A DNA stretch of 64,000 nt. Origin: Aedoeadaptatus nemausensis (GTDB taxonomy: Bacteria; Bacillota; Clostridia; Tissierellales; Peptoniphilaceae). Of this stretch, positions 61,501-64,000 are shown piece after piece (the stretch's first letter is position 1; every line of letters starts with the position of its first letter). The notes beneath the pieces are model-generated. The model did not search any database and was not told the DNA's origin. It saw only the letters and a program-made list of their open reading frames with translations. Position numbers and translations under genes: made by a program. Where the stretch lies: NCBI RefSeq assembly GCF_903819165.1, contig NZ_CAIJCS010000016.1, positions 121,258 to 185,257 on the forward strand. Reading direction: 5' to 3'.

Positions 61501-62954
61501 TAAGCCTTAAAAACTTGCTCGTGGACAGGAAGAAATATCAAGAAAGCGAAGCAAAGCAAAACAAGGGTCAAAAGTATACGAACCGTGCCGTCTTCGGAAA
61601 TGTCGGAGAATTTTTCTACAGCGATCATCCGATCACCATTACCGACGGCCATAAAGGCAAGGTCAATAAGTATTTGAGGATCTATGACGAAGAGGGAAAT
61701 CCCGTAACGGAATCCGATGCAGGTGAATGGTTTAAGGGGAACACCACCCTTCATTTCGGCGACAAATTCGATTACAAAATCAATTACACGCTGGAAAAAT
61801 CTCTAACCGATACGGATATTTCATCGAATCGCGATCAAAAGTGGTTCTTAACCGATGACTTTTCAAAGATGATCAAGAGAGGTCTTCGCCCGGTTTTAAG
61901 AGATTTTGTCGAAGAAAAAGATGGCTTTAGAGTCACTTATAAAATCGGCGAAAAATCTTACTCGAAGACTGCGTTAGAAGCGCTCATTAAAGAGGGAAAA
62001 GCTAAACTTGCCGATGTCGACGGTATTACCATCGATAATAAATTTGGATATCCCATCGGCCAATCGAAAGAATTCATCCTTCCCATGATGATTCCCGAGC
62101 TCGATGCAAAGATTGAAGACGGCAAGGTCGTCTATATCGGCATCGACGGCGAGAAGCATGAACTGGGCGAAGCTAAGGATTTCTTCAATCTTGATAATCT
62201 AATCGATAAGGATAAAGATCTTTCCGCTTCCAATAAGGTGGAAGGTTCCAATGAGGTCACCGTTTACTTGGAAAAGGAACGTTTCATTAAGCTTTACAAG
62301 GAATTCTTTGAAGCCGACGGCACGACGGAAATTAAAACCGATCGTCCCGAGGTTAAATTCAATATTATTCAAATTGTAAAAGACAAAGATGGCAACGTGA
62401 TCGAACGAAAAACCTTGGACAAACAATTAGTTCTCAACGAAAAGAATGAGTTTGTCGGCAAGGTGGACGGTTTGCCCTTATTCAAGAAGGTTACGACGAT
62501 TGATAAGGATGGCAATGTAACAGTCGAAGTTCGCTCTTACACTTATGAAGTGGAAGAAGTGGCCATGGACGGTTACACCGGCAAGGTGTTTAAATTCGAC
62601 GAAAACGACGAATTAGGCTTTGTCTTTAAAGCGAAGAACACGAAGAAACCGGAAACTCCGCCGGAAACCCCTCCGGAAGAGCCTAAGACTCCGCCGGAAG
62701 AACCTAAGAATCCTCCGGAAGAGCCTAAGACTCCGCCGGAAGAACCCAATACACCTCCGGAAACTCCGGAAACCCCGGATCAACCCGGAACACCGGACAA
62801 ACCGAACAAACCTAATCGCCCGAACAAGCCCAACAAACCTGTACGCCCCGGCCTTCCCAAGACCGGCGTGGCAGATGAAGGCATGCTCTTATTGGCGAGC
62901 GGCGGTTTGCTCCTTGCGCTCTTGGCTTATCGGAGAAAGTATGCAGTAAAATAA
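55533..62954 (+). CDS. Giant LPKTG-anchored surface protein (2473 residues)
   Basis: Exported, sortase-anchored wall protein. Signal peptide at 1-25 (LFMLFLMLTLFAHGTVYA). Residues about 26-190 are acidic and rich in T, E, A, D; 190-380 are charged helix, with an EF-hand-like DPDQDGLSQEEL at 335-346. A long beta-rich body follows, with degenerate short GxYYxxK-type strands around 870-1040. Only three cysteines exist: Cys1435, and Cys1740/Cys1749 in VCPSGIGLGHC. A CnaB-like domain (about 2265-2395, YTYEVEEVAMDGYTGK) precedes a proline-rich PEEP/PETP wall-spanning stretch, LPKTG at 2441-2445, a hydrophobic helix and a basic tail. AAAGGAGGG precedes the ATG. The class B sortase gene follows after 10 bases. 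Probably an adhesin; no binding partner can be named. Confidence 0.9.
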   Translation: MNRKLRLFMLFLMLTLFAHGTVYAADEKDLGDDAPVAVETSVSPDTTEGKDEQDPIPTEAAETESAPTIEEKDGTPADGDLATEEKDLAIEPKTATQNAPKSMEDAAGETEADAKDEADKNPADTPKADSEEDAGDKEVTADGKPADGTEANSETETTETGKTTEADQKTEAAAEEEKPVEVKNQVEPSEDLKKLGEQIKAEKDKEKKKKLQNEYNEKYLKEVEESASGKLTDDMDQRLTDKEEIARYNQIKEKRKEIEQKIADGKLTQKDVDELNKLLGGFEPPRALTDEEKAIRKDLATKPYINIDEKNSSEEGKKLYEDYKKVKDALDKALDPDQDGLSQEELEALGVKDLQELKKKFDDLNKQVLDGINSTDPKKKITPAFGEKNGDPRINVYPFDFSGGVGGQLEGDTYYVPDNTPLDLLVQVGKNNDGKELTFTITPNKVGNPLGENPKADLNSLVFLNGNAVELTANEDGSYSFTTAEDFGVAQLKFQIPGFYGNLHEGFSITMKAGDKTIKKNFLITKKGYDENPEVGEIGSDDPAKPKEFDGGNITDGYVNDDTDKVANIFTLLKKSNGYIDDVIVNSSNGESLPLSHVKITMKLPKYNDKFAEYIHKSGLKYHKVDDGTYVLEIEKRNFEKNLEGKNPKELTQDELKNLLLDDGTNKKYVDDNGDVYEVKEVLQKDDFKVDGKTLYKKEGESFVKVGDFDEKGKLTKDGTTYILQGDKLLTYTSEEDVYEGNVANNKDGKADTNVTPSLEGKQVTIEKDGKTSFGGTIVGGKDGGAIFDSSHRFKQVPDENFVGVEKALVDSNGKRVHGKTYEEADVKTDANGNKTVTIDGVEYKIKENAVFNKAGYLLSGYTFRPGEVLVDQYGRLMEDITVTKNDKGNYSFSKKGKTPNVTFNVSETIDRIFVNNNNYVEDKDGYTAIVGKYYYDKEKDQFVEAKDGKVIGDKFFAGYKELKLDPKLGYGESLVPDEATKLNGSLDPKDYYKVGDAYYVKKTLGEGDKAKEYYVRADGKKDDLILSKEDMSFYVQKLGDEERIVSIESIFDAVNNAKFGLRFPGFLTGKDIGYTLRAEFQASYERLNDKGETEEVSIFKDKDGKQAAKDTTKVVNRYFYLKEKPTGEALFFKNAPADLSKNLDYNFFNIFYRDGSDRQRDQYIIGLLDKEAKAKTDEEKAKIEKELKFLDLLRRELKKLDPKAEFKVEGEDEDRTLSIVDGDGNALDLPRTLRWTLGFNNKGGGLFPEYPGASIIVEDHNMDNRLIYDEVIINDTKENWERIKEEKGKEFAGTDEYFFLDQLDKIRLGINPNYVESYFVAVDGFEISADEIKGALGDNQKATLKKHGVDFEITRDKDKGQIHIKVLNAFYKKNDTEDKSFKFYSPVQKAYAEQINEVLKTKEGEDLLSVESKKALKDSFDTLLGKVYKGGTPCYNKLSIKFDNLLKKVDDTTEDGQKQLKTIQESMIRELNRLKLSYLDSKKGDYRHDDMRFNAIQFELKPGTTIGGATDSSKRKIIGITSVINPMVDIPFTDEFGQILTNKDKYVKEEIQKILKDKDDNFKENWNKQESSYRDVMKQAFDSVKDKIDKDTIEIKDLATFDSKADYKKKLPYSAKKGSELFYGDLATGEGKNRKSLKDSKGNPINPYHVGDGESITTVDKNIDANLEKYKGKIDVDKFKKSQAYKELTNPSIDLAAYYMSNQGYDRAFYKNFANYRLSLAGQGPGLFEKDSHWKNKVCPSGIGLGHCIEKAGEDAGVEKEDGADGKGTSGATDAGFKLVYEPSVPTPEKENPKFDKTSKTKELDLSKDGKDKEGKDKDITVDFTVTVKVDKLNTTQKVTNEALKPVKEEKETSETDKKSEKLSVNANYNEKGYYVYKNSLIIDFLPEIFQLQNGSLLTLKVDEDAMKQNGANKTLDLEEFQKNAKPLYVENIYDYVKTLDGDKKTVLEAAIKKAEAEGKLKEGKLTRAILAWLPEFEAPHGDKTQFTLSLKNLLVDRKKYQESEAKQNKGQKYTNRAVFGNVGEFFYSDHPITITDGHKGKVNKYLRIYDEEGNPVTESDAGEWFKGNTTLHFGDKFDYKINYTLEKSLTDTDISSNRDQKWFLTDDFSKMIKRGLRPVLRDFVEEKDGFRVTYKIGEKSYSKTALEALIKEGKAKLADVDGITIDNKFGYPIGQSKEFILPMMIPELDAKIEDGKVVYIGIDGEKHELGEAKDFFNLDNLIDKDKDLSASNKVEGSNEVTVYLEKERFIKLYKEFFEADGTTEIKTDRPEVKFNIIQIVKDKDGNVIERKTLDKQLVLNEKNEFVGKVDGLPLFKKVTTIDKDGNVTVEVRSYTYEVEEVAMDGYTGKVFKFDENDELGFVFKAKNTKKPETPPETPPEEPKTPPEEPKNPPEEPKTPPEEPNTPPETPETPDQPGTPDKPNKPNRPNKPNKPVRPGLPKTGVADEGMLLLASGGLLLALLAYRRKYAVK

Positions 62955-62964
62955 GCGAGGTTTT

Positions 62965-63654
62965 ATGAAAAAGCGACGAATTCTACTCAATGTATTGATT
63001 CTTTTGGTGGCGATATTTTTCGTCTACCGCGCTTTTTCCTATCTTCGCTTGCGCCGAGACGGCGACGCATCCGAAGCGCTTTATCGCTACGCGGCGGAAT
63101 CTTTTTCGAAAGATGCCGATCCGTGGCGCCATGTGGAATCGCAGTTCCCCCATGCCGTCGGTTGGATTCGCTCCTCCGACGGAAAGGTGGATTACCCGGT
63201 GGTGCGAGGGGAAGATAATGAAACTTATCTTCGCCGCGCAGCCGACGGGGAGGAGAATGTGTTCGGCAGTATTTTTATGGATTACCGAAACACGGGGTTC
63301 GCCGATCCCTTCGTCATGGTCTACGGCCATATGACGAAAGACGGCAGTATGTTCGGCTCTCTGAACGCCTTCAAAGCAGACGGCGATGTGCCCTCCTTCG
63401 AATATTCGGAGCGAGAGGGCCATTACCGGGGAGAGCCCGTGCTCGCCGCCATTATCGACGGCGAAACCTTAATCGATCCGAGAGATTACGGCGATTTCAC
63501 GAAGCGACGGGAATTTTACCGGAAGCTGAAACAAGATGCCGTGTTCGACACGGGTTATGAATTAAAAGAAGAGGATCACCTGGTGGTCCTCGTAACCTGC
63601 AGTTACGAACGGCACAATGTAAGGCTCGTGGTCGTAACCGTCAGCGGCAAATAA
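62965..63654 (+). CDS. Class B sortase
   Basis: Membrane-anchored transpeptidase of 229 residues. One N-terminal helix (about 5-26) anchors it with the catalytic domain outside. The triad is His122 in YGHMTKDGSMFGSL, Cys212 in LVTCSYE and Arg220 in NVRLVVV; the DGKVDYPVVRGEDNETYL and GSIFMDYRN stretches are typical of class B. GCGAGG precedes the ATG, 10 bases after the surface protein's stop, so both are in one operon. It most likely anchors that LPKTG protein to the wall; class B enzymes of some clostridia are known to accept xPxTG-type motifs. Confidence 0.92.
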   Translation: MKKRRILLNVLILLVAIFFVYRAFSYLRLRRDGDASEALYRYAAESFSKDADPWRHVESQFPHAVGWIRSSDGKVDYPVVRGEDNETYLRRAADGEENVFGSIFMDYRNTGFADPFVMVYGHMTKDGSMFGSLNAFKADGDVPSFEYSEREGHYRGEPVLAAIIDGETLIDPRDYGDFTKRREFYRKLKQDAVFDTGYELKEEDHLVVLVTCSYERHNVRLVVVTVSGK

Positions 63655-63656
63655 AA

Positions 63657-63690
63657 GATCCCCCACATGAAAAAATGTGGGGGATTTTTG
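63657..63690 (+). terminator. Terminator of the surface protein/sortase operon
   Basis: ATCCCCCACAT pairs with ATGTGGGGGAT across a short A-loop, followed by T5. Confidence 0.92.
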
Positions 63691-63773
63691 TATGAGGAAA
63701 TAATGGTCGGCGGGGTCATGAGATGGTATTCATACGGAAGATATGTGTTTCAGTTGGGGGTAGATCTTCGCGC

Positions 63774-63797
63774 ACCCCTTGCGGGCCTGCCCGCCCG
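63774..63797 (-). repeat. REP-like GC-rich element, partial inverted copy
   Basis: Its reverse complement ends in CCCGCAAGGGGT, as the copy at 53049-53080 does, and starts with the same CGGGCGGGC arm; the centre differs. Confidence 0.6.
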
Positions 63798-63947
63798 TCA
63801 GACGTGAGCGACGATAGTTGCCCGATTCAAGGATTTCTTAATTCGGTTTACATAACCCGAGAAGCCTGTCGCGGGGAAGGGGAAAGGGCTCAGAGGCGAA
63901 GGTAACCCGGTCCCCAAGATTTGGACATTTCCCCTACCTTAATCGTG

Positions 63948-63953
63948 TATAAT
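63948..63953 (+). promoter_or_regulatory. -10 box of the last gene
   Basis: TATAAT, 19 bases before the ATG at 63973. The nearest -35-like TTGGAC is 21 bases away, longer than usual. Confidence 0.4.
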
Positions 63954-63972
63954 TCAAATAAGGAGGTAAACC

Positions 63973-64000
63973 ATGGGACGAGGAAAACTAACAACTGAAG
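63973..64000 (+). CDS. Start of an unidentified gene (3' end outside window)
   Basis: ATG at 63973 after a perfect AAGGAGG; only nine codons (MGRGKLTTE) are visible, too few to identify the product. Confidence 0.55.

Larger units (their letters stand above)
63691..63972. other. Intergenic region with a REP-like element
   Basis: About 280 bases with no supported gene. It contains one REP-like copy (63774-63797) and, at the right end, the promoter elements and ribosome binding site of the next gene. Confidence 0.5.

Overview
The window reads as a stretch of chromosome from an anaerobic, amino-acid-fermenting Firmicute with mid-range GC, most like the Clostridia/Tissierellia (Peptoniphilaceae-type) cocci. 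That placement is inference from gene content: a Stickland-type leucine reduction cluster, a bacterial V-type ATPase operon, NADP-glutamate dehydrogenase, iron-sulfur L-serine dehydratase, a citrulline/arginine-type hydrolase, several aminotransferases, sodium-coupled carriers and a sortase-anchored giant surface protein. No rRNA, tRNA, CRISPR array, prophage or insertion sequence was seen.

1-15.4 kb: a CoA-transferase (cut by the window edge) and a convergent acyl-CoA-ligase-type gene lead into a complete leucine-reduction module: FCD-type GntR regulator, hadA, hadI, hadB, hadC, D-2-hydroxyacid dehydrogenase, BrnQ carrier and aminotransferase, ended by a terminator; then acyl-CoA dehydrogenase, etfB and etfA, again ended by a terminator. 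Together they would import a branched-chain amino acid, transaminate it, reduce it to the (R)-2-hydroxyacid, activate it to the CoA ester, dehydrate it by a radical mechanism and reduce the enoyl-CoA. Three copies of one near-palindromic motif sit at the same position on predicted promoters (before the regulator twice, before the acyl-CoA dehydrogenase once) and suggest one regulon. HadC lacks the cysteines that hold its [4Fe-4S] cluster in the described enzyme.

15.7-25 kb: a second aminotransferase, a one-protein MmeI-like restriction-modification enzyme, an asd-nitrilase-M20 hydrolase operon divergent from homoserine dehydrogenase across a symmetrical two-way promoter, and an Lrp/AsnC regulator.

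25.4-34 kb: a nine-gene V-type ATPase operon (stalk subunit, C, I, K, F, E, A, B, D) with its own promoter and terminator, then a NUDIX hydrolase.

34.6-52.4 kb: mostly housekeeping and amino-acid genes: AGCS sodium:alanine symporter, Na/Pi cotransporter, TelA/XpaC pair, DEAD-box RNA helicase behind a leader terminator, GNAT, a DnaD-like/DnaC-like helicase-loading pair, a third aminotransferase, dihydroorotase, L-serine dehydratase, a DUF4342 protein whose 3' end is repeated three times in tandem, CtlX-like hydrolase and glutamate dehydrogenase.

52.4-64 kb: an approximately 0.8 kb hairpin-rich intergenic region, a secreted phosphodiester glycosidase with stalk repeats, a divergent 2473-residue LPKTG surface protein in an operon with a class B sortase, a repeat-bearing intergenic region, and the first nine codons of another gene.
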